Below, in pieces: positions 16,420 through 25,212 of a stretch of 64,000 nt of DNA. How positions within the stretch are numbered: position 1 is the first letter of the stretch; each line of letters opens with the position of its first letter. The DNA comes from Mucilaginibacter pedocola (lineage in GTDB: Bacteria; Bacteroidota; Bacteroidia; Sphingobacteriales; Sphingobacteriaceae), in the NCBI RefSeq assembly GCF_002013915.1, contig NZ_MBTF01000002.1:1-64000 (forward strand), given 5' to 3'. The notes below the pieces were generated by a model that saw nothing but the letters and a program-made list of their open reading frames with translations, searched no databases and had not been told where the DNA came from. The translations under genes were made by a program, and so were the position numbers.

Positions 16420-17475
16420 TTAGTCCCTGTCGCGGCTCAATTTGGTAAACAATAGCGGGTTTTCGTTAAGCTTGGCAGTCTCGCGGCGGTGCTTAATAAT
16501 GTGTATAGCGGTAAACAATGCCTCGCGGAACGACACTTCCGAAGCCTGGTTTTTACCGGCAATGTCGTAAGCGGTACCATGGTCGGGCGAGGTACGCACA
16601 AAGCTTAATCCAGCGGTATAATTCACGCCCGATTCGAAAGCTATTTGTTTAAAAGGAATAAGCCCCTGGTCGTGGTACATGGCCAACACGGCATCAAACT
16701 GAAGGTACGTGCCATTGGCAAAAAAGCCGTCGGCAGAGTACGGGCCAAAGGCCAGCACGCCGTTATTGCGCGCCTCTTCTATAGCGGGTATAATCACTTC
16801 CTTTTCTTCTGAACCTATCAGCCCGTTATCGCCGGCATGCGGGTTAAGGCCCAGTACGGCGATCTTGGGTTTGCGGATCCAAAAATCGTTCTTCAGGCTG
16901 CTGTGCATCAGTTTCAGTTTGCCGATTATCTTTTCTGTTGTAATGCTTTGTGCAATTTTTGATACCGGGATATGGCCCGTAACTACGCCAACGCGCAGGG
17001 TATCGCTCACCAAAAACATCAGCGATTCGCCCGCATTATCGCGTGCCTGCAAATACTCGGTATGCCCGGGAAAGTTAAACTCCTCGTTTTGGATGTTATC
17101 TTTATTGATAGGCGCGGTAACCAAGCCATCTATCATACCACTCAGCAGATCGTCGGTAGCGCGTTGCAGCGACAGGTAGGCATATTTCCCGCCATCGGCA
17201 GTGGTATTGCCCAACTCTATACGCACATCCTCGTCCCAGCAATTGATCATATTGGCGCGTTTTTGCACCGGCTGCGAAGCGTCAGTTATTACATTAAAGT
17301 TCAGCTCGTTTACGTGCGTAGCCCTACGGTGGAACGATGCCACTTTGGTATGCCCGTACACTATTGGTGTGCAGTAGTCGTATATTTTACTATCGGCAAG
17401 GGTTTTAATAATTATCTCCAGCCCGATGCCGTTAACGTCGCCAATACTTATGCCTATTTTAGGTTTATCACTCAT
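16420..17475 (-). CDS. pdxA: 4-hydroxythreonine-4-phosphate dehydrogenase
   Basis: PdxA oxidises 4-phosphohydroxy-L-threonine in the DXP-dependent vitamin B6 pathway. The 351-residue protein begins KPKIGISIGDVNGIGLEI and contains TAPINKDN, NFPGHTEYL, NPHAGDNG and AMYHDQGLIPFK. The three histidines in these motifs are the expected metal ligands. It ends with the conserved RTSPDHGTAYDIAG region. It is divergent from rsmA across a 270-bp gap, a gene neighbourhood (pdxA/rsmA) also seen in other phyla. Confidence 0.95.
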   Translation of the reverse strand: MSDKPKIGISIGDVNGIGLEIIIKTLADSKIYDYCTPIVYGHTKVASFHRRATHVNELNFNVITDASQPVQKRANMINCWDEDVRIELGNTTADGGKYAYLSLQRATDDLLSGMIDGLVTAPINKDNIQNEEFNFPGHTEYLQARDNAGESLMFLVSDTLRVGVVTGHIPVSKIAQSITTEKIIGKLKLMHSSLKNDFWIRKPKIAVLGLNPHAGDNGLIGSEEKEVIIPAIEEARNNGVLAFGPYSADGFFANGTYLQFDAVLAMYHDQGLIPFKQIAFESGVNYTAGLSFVRTSPDHGTAYDIAGKNQASEVSFREALFTAIHIIKHRRETAKLNENPLLFTKLSRDRD

Positions 17476-17477
17476 GA

Positions 17478-17583
17478 TTTACACAGATTTCACCGATGGG
17501 TTTCGATTCCACCGATTCTATTATTTTTTATTTCACCGATTATGACATGATTCCACCGATTTGGTTCGATTCCACTGATTTTT
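17478..17583. repeat. Degenerate GATTTCACCGATT direct repeats
   Basis: Five or six irregularly spaced copies of (T/C)CACCGATT-like words sit just upstream of pdxA. The complementary word AATCGGTG recurs at 22734-22808. The spacing is irregular, so this is not a CRISPR array. Confidence 0.6.
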
Positions 17584-17745
17584 TGTAAAGTTTCTACTGG
17601 GCTGAAATCTTCATTCGGTTATATATAACTGCTTTATGCTTTGCGCTTTAAGCCTTCCGCTCGTTACGCAAATAAAAAGATTTTAAGTTTATAATTCCTT
17701 AATAAAGCGCAAATATGCCGTAATTTGTCTAAATATAAATGCACA

Positions 17746-18525
17746 ATGACATTAGTAAGAGCAAAAAAACATTTAGGGCAGCACTTTCTTACTGATAAAA
17801 ATATAGCCCAAAAAACGGTAGACAGCCTGCGCCAGGGCGATAAATACAAGCAGGTGTTGGAGGTTGGCCCGGGTATGGGTATCCTATCCGACTTCCTACT
17901 ACAGAAGCCCGAGTACGAGGCTTTTTTGATTGATATCGATACCGAATCGTACGCATTCCTGCAAAAGAAATACCCGGCATTGGGTACCCGCCTCATCAAT
18001 GCCGATTTCCTGGAATTGGATTTTGCCGCCACCTTTGAGCCTAAAATGGCCGTGATAGGTAACTTCCCGTACAACATATCCTCGCAAATACTTTTTAAGA
18101 TATTGGATAACCGCCAACAAGTGGTTGAGGTAGTGGGTATGTTCCAGAAAGAAGTGGGCGAACGCTGCGCCGCCAAACCGGGCAGTAAAGAGTACGGCAT
18201 CCTGAGCGTTTTCCTGCAGGCCTATTACAAAGTAGAATACCTATTCACCGTGAAGGCCGGCGTATTTAACCCGCCGCCCAAAGTGCTTTCGGCAGTTATC
18301 CGCCTTACCCGCAACGAAACGGAAACGCTGGATTGCGATGAAAAACTGTTTTGGCAGGTAGTGAAAGCAGGTTTCAACCAACGCCGCAAAACATTGCGCA
18401 ACGCACTGTCATCGCTCATCAATAAAGAAAAAATGGCCGATAACGCTACGCTTGATCTGAGGGCCGAGCGATTGAGTGTGGCTGATTTTGTGAAGCTGAC
18501 GAATGAGATAACGGCAGCGAGGTAA
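17746..18525 (+). CDS. rsmA: 16S rRNA dimethyladenosine transferase
   Basis: RsmA (KsgA) dimethylates two adjacent adenosines near the 3' end of 16S rRNA during small-subunit assembly. The 259-residue SAM enzyme begins MTLVRAKKHLGQHFLTD and has the SAM-binding EVGPGMGILSDFLL and the catalytic NFPYNISSQ. The start at 17746 is chosen over 17725 because the family begins close to VRAKKHLGQHFL. Confidence 0.95.
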   Translation: MTLVRAKKHLGQHFLTDKNIAQKTVDSLRQGDKYKQVLEVGPGMGILSDFLLQKPEYEAFLIDIDTESYAFLQKKYPALGTRLINADFLELDFAATFEPKMAVIGNFPYNISSQILFKILDNRQQVVEVVGMFQKEVGERCAAKPGSKEYGILSVFLQAYYKVEYLFTVKAGVFNPPPKVLSAVIRLTRNETETLDCDEKLFWQVVKAGFNQRRKTLRNALSSLINKEKMADNATLDLRAERLSVADFVKLTNEITAAR

Positions 18526-18538
18526 TCCGGCTTTTTTT

Positions 18539-18565
18539 GTTAAATTGGCTTTCCTTCAATTTAAC
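18539..18565. repeat. Small hairpin between rsmA and the ABC permease
   Basis: A perfect 9-bp stem (GTTAAATTG with CAATTTAAC) with a 9-nt loop. It is preceded by a T7 run but lacks a T-run after the stem on the plus strand, so it is only a weak terminator candidate. Confidence 0.4.
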
Positions 18566-18570
18566 ACACC

Positions 18571-20991
18571 ATGTTTAAAAGCATCCTGCTCATTACCCGC
18601 CGTACGCTGTTCAAAAACAAAACTTACACCTTTGTAAATATTGGCGGGCTAACGCTGGGCATAGCCGCGTATATACTGATAAGCGCCTACGTTAACTTCG
18701 AAAAAAGTTTCGACAGGCAGTTTGATGGTGCTGATGGCATTTACCGCGTAGAGAGTAGTTTTTATAACGGCGATAATCTCACCAGCAGCTGGCCGACCAG
18801 CACCAATGGTTATGCCACCGCCATGAAGGATAACTTCCCCGAGATAAGTTCCATCGTTCGTATCAATTTCAATGGTTCGGAGCGGGTAGTGCGTTACAAC
18901 AATATCAAATACCGTGAAGAGCATGTTTGCTTTGCCGACACCAACTTCTTTTCTTTCTTTTCGTATCCACTGATAAAAGGCGACAAAACCCATATTTTAA
19001 ACGAGGCAAATACCATTGCCATCTCCGAATCGGCAGCTAATAAATATTTTGGCAATGCCGACCCGATAGGCAAGTTTTTAGAGGTAAGCGTATCGGGCGG
19101 TAAGATCAATTGCATGGTGACCGGCGTTTTTAAAGATGTGCCGAAGAACTCTACCATGCAGTTCAATTTTCTTATTTCATGGCTCAGCACGCCTGAGTAT
19201 TTCAGAGATTTTTGGTACATCCACGAAAGTTACACCTTCCTGAAACTGAAACCCGGTGCAGGCACCAAAAGTGTAGAGGCAAAGTTCCCGGCATTGGCAG
19301 AACGGTATAAAACAGCCGAATCTATGCGGAACCTTCGCTGGGCCATTACGCTTGTACCGTTTACCACTATCCATTTAAACCCTGCAAAGCAATACGAGAT
19401 AGAAGCCAAAGGCAACCGTGTGGCGGTAACCTTCCTGAATATTATTGCTTACGTTATTTTACTCATCGCCTGCGTTAACTATATAAACCTGGCTACTTCT
19501 AAAGCTATCGACCGTGCGCGGGAGGTGGGCATACGCAAAGTTAACGGCGCAAACTCGTTGCAGCTTTTGCTGCAATTTTTGTTCGAATCGGTTATTATTA
19601 TTTCCTGTTCGTTGGTGCTGGCACTATTGATAGTTTGGGTAGCGCAGGCATACTTGCCGCAATTATTGGGTAATAGCGTTTCATTCGGTTTGCTGTTTAA
19701 CGCGCCGCTTTTTGTGCAGGTTGGGTTAGTGTTTATAGGCAGCATTCTACTCTCGGGGCTGTATCCGGCTATCTTACTTTCGGGTTTGCAGCCCGCAAGT
19801 GTTTTAAAAGGCAAGTACAGTTTTTCGGCAACCGGGGCATGGCTGCGCAAAGCCATGGTGGGGCTGCAATTTGCTGCATCAATTATATTAATTGCGGGTA
19901 CGGTAGCTGTTTACCGCCAGATCAGCTTTATGAGCCAACAGCAATTGGGCGTTTCTATCAGCGAAACGTTCGTGGTGAAAGCCCCGGTTAGCACGCCCGA
20001 TTATAATGCAAAGGTGGCCAGCTTTAAACAGGTGCTCAAAAATATCCCGGGGGTAAAAAGCGTATCGGTGTCGGGGGCGGTACCCGGTAAAGCAGTAGGC
20101 GAATTTTTAGCTAACCGTAAATTTGGCGCCCCCAAAACCGATGAGCATTTATATGAAATGCTGAAAGCCGACCATGATTTTATTACAAGCTACGATCTGC
20201 AAATAGTTGCCGGTAGGGCTTTCGATAAAGCCCGACCCTCAGATTCTACCGGTGTTATTTTGAACGAAGCCGCAGTAAAGCAATTCGGTTTTGCATCGAA
20301 TGCCGATGCAATAGGAGGAAAGGTTTGGCTGGAAACTAACGAGAAAAGCCCCAACCCGGTTATTGGTGTTGTAAAAAATTACCATCAGCAATCGCTTCAG
20401 CAAGATTATACGCCGGTTGTACTTTTTATGGACCCGGCATTGGGCTGGCTCCCCACCAAATACTTTTCTATTAAATTCAATGGCAATAACCCTGAGCGCA
20501 TAGTATCATCGCTTAAACAAAACTGGAACAATTACTTCCCCGAATCGTCTTTAGACTGGTTTTTCCTGGATGATTTTTATAACCGCCAGTATCAACAAGA
20601 TCAGCAATTCGGCAAGCTGTTTTTCGCTTTCTCGGCAGTCGCGATTTTCATCGCTTGCATGGGCTTGTTCGGTTTAACGGCTTACTCAACCGCAAGGCGC
20701 ATCAAAGAGATAGGCGTACGTAAAGTTTTGGGAGCATCGGCAAGTAATATCGTATCTATACTCACACTTGATGCTGCAAAACTGGTTACACTATCCGGTT
20801 TGTTAGCTTTGCCGGCCGCCTATATATTTATTAAACAATGGCTAAATGGCTATGCTTTTAGGTCGGCTCTTACCTGGTGGCAATTTATTGTGCCGATAAT
20901 GATCTTACTATTAATATCCATGGGTACCATAGCCTTCATCACTTTGCGCGCAGCCATGGTGCCACCGGTCAAAGCCCTGCGCGATGAGTAG
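18571..20991 (+). CDS. ABC transporter permease, FtsX/MacB type
   Basis: This 806-residue protein has the duplicated FtsX layout common in Bacteroidota. It has a first membrane segment near residues 20-40, a MacB-like periplasmic domain, and three membrane helices around 280-420 with the AIDRAREVGIRKVNGA coupling helix. A second periplasmic domain and a second FtsX core follow, with STARRIKEIGVRKVLGA near 710-725. Such permeases work with a separate ATPase in lipoprotein, peptide or antibiotic efflux; no ATPase gene is adjacent. The substrate is unknown. Confidence 0.9.
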   Translation: MFKSILLITRRTLFKNKTYTFVNIGGLTLGIAAYILISAYVNFEKSFDRQFDGADGIYRVESSFYNGDNLTSSWPTSTNGYATAMKDNFPEISSIVRINFNGSERVVRYNNIKYREEHVCFADTNFFSFFSYPLIKGDKTHILNEANTIAISESAANKYFGNADPIGKFLEVSVSGGKINCMVTGVFKDVPKNSTMQFNFLISWLSTPEYFRDFWYIHESYTFLKLKPGAGTKSVEAKFPALAERYKTAESMRNLRWAITLVPFTTIHLNPAKQYEIEAKGNRVAVTFLNIIAYVILLIACVNYINLATSKAIDRAREVGIRKVNGANSLQLLLQFLFESVIIISCSLVLALLIVWVAQAYLPQLLGNSVSFGLLFNAPLFVQVGLVFIGSILLSGLYPAILLSGLQPASVLKGKYSFSATGAWLRKAMVGLQFAASIILIAGTVAVYRQISFMSQQQLGVSISETFVVKAPVSTPDYNAKVASFKQVLKNIPGVKSVSVSGAVPGKAVGEFLANRKFGAPKTDEHLYEMLKADHDFITSYDLQIVAGRAFDKARPSDSTGVILNEAAVKQFGFASNADAIGGKVWLETNEKSPNPVIGVVKNYHQQSLQQDYTPVVLFMDPALGWLPTKYFSIKFNGNNPERIVSSLKQNWNNYFPESSLDWFFLDDFYNRQYQQDQQFGKLFFAFSAVAIFIACMGLFGLTAYSTARRIKEIGVRKVLGASASNIVSILTLDAAKLVTLSGLLALPAAYIFIKQWLNGYAFRSALTWWQFIVPIMILLLISMGTIAFITLRAAMVPPVKALRDE

Positions 20992-20994
20992 GTT

Positions 20995-21558
20995 TTAATA
21001 CACCCTTTCTTCTACCGGTCCTTTTAACCCTTGCGACAGCTTTACCGATTGTGCCATGCGTTTTACAAAAAGGTAGTTGGCCGTACCGCCGATAACGGCA
21101 CCTACAACGGGTATCAACCGTTCAGCGGTACGTACGCCAAAGGCAAGCAGTAGTTTTTCGGCAACGGTTTCCATTACAGATTTGGTCATGGCCACGCCTG
21201 CTTCAACTTTAAACGATGTTGCAACCAGGCTCATAAATTCCTCAAAGGTTATTTTGTAGCTGCCACGGCTGTAATACATAATGGCCATGGTAACCCTAAA
21301 CTGTTGGGTAATGAGGTTCACAAAATCTACCGGCATACCTACCAGCATGGTAATAGCACCGCCACTACCCGCCACGGCTCCCGAGCCTGCAGCCAGGTAA
21401 GCGCACTGGTTAATGAATTTTTCCAGGCCCAATTTATCAACCCCGCGTTTAATGTTCAACTGGTCTATATGGTCGAATATTTGTTTAAAGCCATCGTGCG
21501 ATAGCTTTTCGGCGTATTGTTTTATATTTGCGCGCGTACGCTTAAATGGCAGTTTCAT
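20995..21558 (-). CDS. EcsC family protein
   Basis: This 187-residue protein resembles EcsC-domain proteins. Glycine-rich hydrophobic helices (YLAAGSGAVAGSGGAITMLVG) come before the terminal RLIPVVGAVIGGTANYLFVKRM block, which is typical of the family. Members are membrane-associated with no clear activity. It is convergent with the permease gene (3-bp gap), so it shares no operon with it. Confidence 0.8.
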   Translation of the reverse strand: MKLPFKRTRANIKQYAEKLSHDGFKQIFDHIDQLNIKRGVDKLGLEKFINQCAYLAAGSGAVAGSGGAITMLVGMPVDFVNLITQQFRVTMAIMYYSRGSYKITFEEFMSLVATSFKVEAGVAMTKSVMETVAEKLLLAFGVRTAERLIPVVGAVIGGTANYLFVKRMAQSVKLSQGLKGPVEERVY

Positions 21559-21618
21559 GGTTAATGCGCGGGTTAATTGCCCGCTAATAAGGTTATTGCT
21601 ATTTACGTGCCAGTTTTA

Positions 21619-21743
21619 TCTGAATCAGAATTTACGGAATTAGAGGATTTCCAGAATGCCTTGGCACGATGAGGTTTATTGTTTATTCACAGTACAGTAA
21701 TAAATTCTGTTCATTCTAAAATCCTGAAAATTCTGATTCAGAC
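21619..21743. repeat. Palindromic repeat, TCTGAATCAGAATTT type
   Basis: Left arm 21619-21650 and right arm about 21704-21743 are imperfectly complementary, with outer ends TCTGAATCAGAATTT and AAATTCTGATTCAGA. It lies in the divergent gap and ends about 8 nt upstream of the -7 box of the next gene. Confidence 0.8.
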
Positions 21744-21750
21744 ATTTTTG

Positions 21751-21758
21751 TAATTTTG
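21751..21758 (+). promoter_or_regulatory. -7 box TAATTTTG before the SerA-like gene
   Basis: An exact TAnnTTTG match ends 20 nt before the TTG start at 21779. It supports that start. Confidence 0.6.
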
Positions 21759-21778
21759 CCTTCCACAATTTTAATACC

Positions 21779-22717
21779 TTGAAAAACAACATCCTCATAG
21801 TAGACGATATACACCCTATATTCATAGAACGCGCCGAAGCTGCGGGTTACACCTGCGACTATCAGCCAACCATAAAAACAGACGAAGCCCTCGCCATACT
21901 CAACAATTACGATGGTATGGTCATCCGCTCGAAATTCCAGGTGAGCCGCGAGGTTATAGACGGTGCACCGAACCTCCGCTTTATTTGCCGTGCGGGAGCG
22001 GGTATGGACAATATTGATGAGGAATATGCCATATCCCGCGGTATCACCCTTATTAACGCGCCCGAAGGAAACAGCGATGCTGTAGGCGAGCATGCCATTG
22101 GTTTGCTGTTGTCACTCATGAACCACATTAACATTGGCGATGCGCAAATACGCGCGGGCAGCTGGCAGCGCGAGGCAAACCGCGGGCACGAACTCAAAGG
22201 CAAAACGGTAGGCATTATAGGCTACGGGCACATGGGGCAAAGCTTCGCCCGCAAACTCTCGGGCTTTGGTGTGCAGGTAATTGCATACGATAAATACAAA
22301 ACCGGCTTCAGCGACGCCTATGCCCGCGAAGTAAGCATGGAAGAAATTGTAAAACACAGCGAAATACTCAGCTTCCACATACCGCTAACCCGCGAAACCA
22401 ACGGACTGGTCGACGACGAGTACCTGTTCCATTTCCGCAAGCCTATATTCCTGCTCAATACATCGCGCGGCAAGGTGGTAAAAACCAGCGCGGTGCTCAA
22501 CGCTATCAAACAAAATAAAATTATAGGCGCCGGGCTGGATGTGCTGGAGGTTGAAAAATTCCCCGCCCTTGGCGAACAGCCCTGGTTCGACGAATTGCGC
22601 CAAAGCAACAAAGTACTCCTAAGCCCCCACGTGGCCGGCTGGACATTTGACAGCTACCGTAAAATAAGCGAGGTAATGGTGGAGAAGTTGGTGAGTAGTG
22701 AGTTGTTGAGTAAGTGA
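21779..22717 (+). CDS. D-2-hydroxyacid dehydrogenase, SerA-like
   Basis: A 312-residue NAD-dependent dehydrogenase read from a TTG codon. It shows the Rossmann motif GKTVGIIGYGHMGQSFARKL and the catalytic residues Arg (NTSRGKVV), Glu (DVLEVEKFPALGEQPW) and His (LSPHVAGWT). It lacks the ACT regulatory domain of full-length SerA. The substrate could be 3-phosphoglycerate or another 2-hydroxyacid. No serB or serC lies nearby to decide. Confidence 0.88.
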   Translation: MKNNILIVDDIHPIFIERAEAAGYTCDYQPTIKTDEALAILNNYDGMVIRSKFQVSREVIDGAPNLRFICRAGAGMDNIDEEYAISRGITLINAPEGNSDAVGEHAIGLLLSLMNHINIGDAQIRAGSWQREANRGHELKGKTVGIIGYGHMGQSFARKLSGFGVQVIAYDKYKTGFSDAYAREVSMEEIVKHSEILSFHIPLTRETNGLVDDEYLFHFRKPIFLLNTSRGKVVKTSAVLNAIKQNKIIGAGLDVLEVEKFPALGEQPWFDELRQSNKVLLSPHVAGWTFDSYRKISEVMVEKLVSSELLSK

Positions 22718-22726
22718 GTGGCTCAA

Positions 22727-22808
22727 ATCGGTGCAATCAATACTAAATCGGTGAAATCCCGATCAAAAGAAATCGGTGGAATCGCCCTAAATCGGTGAAA
22801 TCGGTGCT
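22727..22808. repeat. Degenerate AATCGGTG direct repeats
   Basis: Five AATCGGTG words at irregular spacing follow the dehydrogenase gene. They are the complement of the repeats upstream of pdxA (17478-17583). They are not regular enough for CRISPR or iterons. Confidence 0.6.
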
Positions 22809-22814
22809 AATAAA

Positions 22815-22847
22815 TTTGGATATTAAAACTTTATTACCTTATCTTCG
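22815..22847 (+). promoter_or_regulatory. Promoter upstream of the greA leader hairpin
   Basis: TTTG (22815-22818), a 21-nt spacer and TATCTTCG (22840-22847) match the Bacteroidota consensus with one mismatch in the -7 box. Transcription would start just before the hairpin at 22857. An alternative exact -7 box, TAAATTTG, lies at 22811-22818. Confidence 0.5.
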
Positions 22848-22856
22848 TTTTACACT

Positions 22857-22901
22857 AAACAAGACTATGCAGGCCCGGCCGACGTAGTCTTGTTTGTTTT
22901 T
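22857..22901 (+). terminator. Intrinsic terminator in the greA leader (attenuator candidate)
   Basis: An 11-bp perfect stem (22857-22867 with 22885-22895) with a GC-rich 17-nt loop, followed by a T-rich run ending at about 22901. It lies 140 bp after the dehydrogenase stop and 86 bp before greA, directly downstream of a promoter. It could end the upstream transcript or attenuate greA. Confidence 0.7.
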
Positions 22902-22986
22902 AAGGCCAGCACGCTCTTCTATTTATACAAAATAGTGGGGCGGTTTTTTTTGGCCTGTTTTGTAAATAATTTTATTAAAAAGTACT

Positions 22987-23460
22987 ATGGCAGAGGTATC
23001 ATACTATACCAAAGAAGGTTTAGAAAAACTAAAAGAAGAATTACAGCAGCTTAAAACTACCGGCCGCGCCAACATTGCCAGGGCCATTGCCGAAGCCCGC
23101 GATAAAGGCGACCTTTCTGAGAACGCCGAATACGACGCAGCTAAAGAAGCGCAAGGCTTGCACGAAGGCAAAATTGCCCAAATGCAGGAAACGCTTGCAA
23201 ACGCCCGTTTGCTTGATGAGAGCAAGTTAGATACATCTAAAGTGCTGGCGCTTTCTATTGTAAAAATTAAGAATGTGAAAAACGGCGCTACCATGACCTA
23301 CCAATTGGTATCGGAAAGCGAAGCTGACATGAAATCGGGCAAGATATCGGTAACATCACCTATTGCTAAAGGCCTATTAGGCGGCAAGGTTGGCGAAACC
23401 GTTGATATACAAGTACCGGCCGGTAAAATGCAATTCGAGATATTGGATATTAGCAGATAG
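22987..23460 (+). CDS. greA: Transcription elongation factor GreA
   Basis: GreA rescues backtracked RNA polymerase by stimulating transcript cleavage. The 157-residue protein has the N-terminal coiled coil (about 1-75) with the acidic tip DLSENAEYDAAKEAQ and the C-terminal FKBP-like domain with ISVTSPIAKGLLGGKVGETVDIQVP. The upstream region holds a promoter and an intrinsic terminator, so it may be attenuated. The next gene follows after a palindromic repeat. Confidence 0.96.
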   Translation: MAEVSYYTKEGLEKLKEELQQLKTTGRANIARAIAEARDKGDLSENAEYDAAKEAQGLHEGKIAQMQETLANARLLDESKLDTSKVLALSIVKIKNVKNGATMTYQLVSESEADMKSGKISVTSPIAKGLLGGKVGETVDIQVPAGKMQFEILDISR

Positions 23461-23546
23461 TGAATGGTTGATTGGGTGAGTAGTTAAATGATTACTCATC
23501 CAACACCGTTAACCACTCACCAATAAACTCAATCAACTATTCACCT
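23461..23546. repeat. Palindromic repeat abutting the HIT gene ATG
   Basis: Arms at 23461-23487 and 23509-23546 of the GGTTGATTG / GGTGAGTGG class. The left arm begins right after the greA stop codon and the right arm ends at the base before the next ATG, so it fills the whole gap. Confidence 0.8.
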
Positions 23547-23954
23547 ATGACTATCTTCTCAAAAATAATAGCAGGCGAAATACCCGCCCATAAAGTTGCC
23601 GAAACGGATGATTTTCTGGCGTTCTTAGACATCAGCCCGCTTGCCGAGGGGCATGTGCTGGTTATCCCTAAAAAAGAGGTAGATTACATTTTCGACCTGG
23701 ACGATACGACCTATAATGAGTTACAGATATTCACCAAGATCGTAGCTATTGGTGTAAAGAAAGCCATCCCCTGCAAAAAGGTGGGCGTAGCCGTTATTGG
23801 CCTGGAAGTTCCGCATGCACACATTCATCTCATCCCGATGAACAGGGTAGATGATATGAATTTTTCTCGCCCTAAACTGTCGCCGTCGCAGGAAGAACTG
23901 GCGGCAACTGCTGAAAAAATTCGCGAGGCATTGAAAGTGGTTACGAACGAATAG
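23547..23954 (+). CDS. HIT family hydrolase
   Basis: A 135-residue histidine-triad protein. It contains the start TIFSKIIAGEIPAHKVAE, GHVLVIPKKEVDYIFDLDD and the triad HAHIHLIP at residues 91-98. HIT proteins hydrolyse nucleoside phosphoramidates or dinucleoside polyphosphates; the exact substrate is not evident. It is likely cotranscribed with greA. Confidence 0.93.
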   Translation: MTIFSKIIAGEIPAHKVAETDDFLAFLDISPLAEGHVLVIPKKEVDYIFDLDDTTYNELQIFTKIVAIGVKKAIPCKKVGVAVIGLEVPHAHIHLIPMNRVDDMNFSRPKLSPSQEELAATAEKIREALKVVTNE

Positions 23955-23977
23955 TTTTACGTTTCATCTTACACCTT

Positions 23978-24069
23978 TGTCATCCTGAGCGAGAGCGAAG
24001 GATTTAATAGCCACATTGCATTTCGACATTGCAATGTTGCGAATAGATGCTTCGTTCCTCAGCATGACA
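23978..24069. repeat. Palindromic repeat, TGTCATCCTGAGCG type
   Basis: TGTCATCCTGAGCG at 23978 and CTCAGCATGACA ending at 24069 form the outer arms. An inner ATTGCA/TGCAAT stem lies between. It sits at the convergent end of the HIT and oxyR genes. Related words occur at 5930-6126. Confidence 0.8.
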
Positions 24070-24076
24070 AATGACA

Positions 24077-25012
24077 TTATATATCCATTATCTCTTTCTT
24101 CTTTTTGGTCTTCAGCCTTTTCGGCACAAAAGCCAATATCTCGTTTTTCAAAGCCTCTATCATTCGGCGCTTCAGCAAATTGCGGTGCATCACAATACTT
24201 ACTTCGCGTGCGGGTTCGGGGCTTTTAAAGTAGCGCACTTTATCTAATTGCTTTTCGTTAAGGTCTGCAAGGGCTAATTCGGGTAAAATGGTAGCGCCAT
24301 TATTCATATCCACCATGCGTTTCAGGGTTTCTACGCTGCCGGTATTGTACTCGAAATGCTGGTAGCCTTTGGTAGCTTTGCGGCGGTTGCAAATGTTTAA
24401 TACCTGCTCCCGCATACAGTGGCCTTCGTTAAGTACCCACATTTCTTCCATATCAATATCATCGGGCGCTATGTTCTTCTTTTTAGAGAGTGCACTATTT
24501 TTTGATACGTAAGCCACAAAATTTTCGTAAAAAACCGGCACCTCCACCAGTGTACTTTCGTGTAGGGGGGTGGAGAGTATGCCGCAATCCAACGTACCCA
24601 TTTTTAATTGCTGGATGATCTGTTCTGTGGTTTGCTCCCAAACAATCAGCTTCACAGCCGGGTATTTATCTACAAAACCCTGTATTATCTTTGGCAGGAT
24701 GTAGGGCGCAACCGTGGGGATAATGCCTACACGCAGTTCGCCTGCAAGGTCTTTCTGCCTGTCGCTTATTATCTCTTTTATCTTCTCGCTTTCGGCCAGC
24801 AGCACGCGTGCCTGTGCAATAATTTCGGCGCCAATCTCGGTAGGTACAACGGGCTGCTTGGTACGGTCGAATAATTTTACGCCGAGCGTATCTTCCAGCT
24901 TTTGCACCTGCATGCTCAGCGTGGGCTGGGTAACAAAACACTTCTCGGCGGCACCCACAAAACTGCGGTAGGTATCAACAGCTATTATGTATTCTAATTG
25001 CGTAATGGTCAT
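24077..25012 (-). CDS. oxyR: OxyR-type LysR regulator of oxidative stress
   Basis: This 311-residue LysR protein has an N-terminal winged helix (TITQLEYIIAVDTYRSFVGAAEKCFVTQ) and a ligand/redox domain. C199 in NEGHCMREQ and C208 in LNICN are spaced nine residues apart, the same numbers as the peroxide-sensing Cys pair of E. coli OxyR. It should therefore form the regulatory disulfide with H2O2 and activate catalase or peroxidase genes, none of which are in this window. The C-terminal tail is Lys-rich. Confidence 0.93.
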   Translation of the reverse strand: MTITQLEYIIAVDTYRSFVGAAEKCFVTQPTLSMQVQKLEDTLGVKLFDRTKQPVVPTEIGAEIIAQARVLLAESEKIKEIISDRQKDLAGELRVGIIPTVAPYILPKIIQGFVDKYPAVKLIVWEQTTEQIIQQLKMGTLDCGILSTPLHESTLVEVPVFYENFVAYVSKNSALSKKKNIAPDDIDMEEMWVLNEGHCMREQVLNICNRRKATKGYQHFEYNTGSVETLKRMVDMNNGATILPELALADLNEKQLDKVRYFKSPEPAREVSIVMHRNLLKRRMIEALKNEILAFVPKRLKTKKKKEIMDI

Positions 25013-25080
25013 GCTTTATACAGGTGGATAGATTTTAACTATGCAAAGTTAATTAAAATATCGATGGCGACTATTGTTTT

Positions 25081-25208
25081 AGATTTGAGATAAACATTCA
25101 ACATAAAAAAGCGGAACGATATAATTTATCGCTCCGCTTTGATCAAGTTGTAACGTTGCATGAGTGGAGATTTCCCGTCTCAAATCTCATATCTCACGTC
25201 TCCTATCT
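25081..25208. repeat. GAGATTTGAGAT-type repeat enclosing the glmS terminator
   Basis: AGATTTGAGATA (25081-25092) is complementary to words in 25176-25208. The terminator hairpin 25108-25140 lies between them. Confidence 0.6.
25108..25140 (-). terminator. Terminator of glmS
   Basis: A 14-bp stem with one mismatch (25108-25121 with 25127-25140), 5-nt loop, then a T-run on the minus strand, about 70 bp past the glmS stop. Confidence 0.8.
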
Positions 25209-25212
25209 AAAT

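Noticed and set aside
17545..17580. GGTTCGATTCC, resembling a tRNA T-loop
   Set aside because: It is part of the CACCGATT repeat patch; no acceptor, D or anticodon stems can be formed around it.
17478..17583. CRISPR-like direct repeats upstream of pdxA
   Set aside because: Repeat units are only about 9 nt, spacing is irregular and there are no cas genes or unique spacers of even length.
22857..22901. Riboswitch upstream of greA
   Set aside because: A simple terminator hairpin with a GC-rich loop; no multi-stem aptamer is visible.
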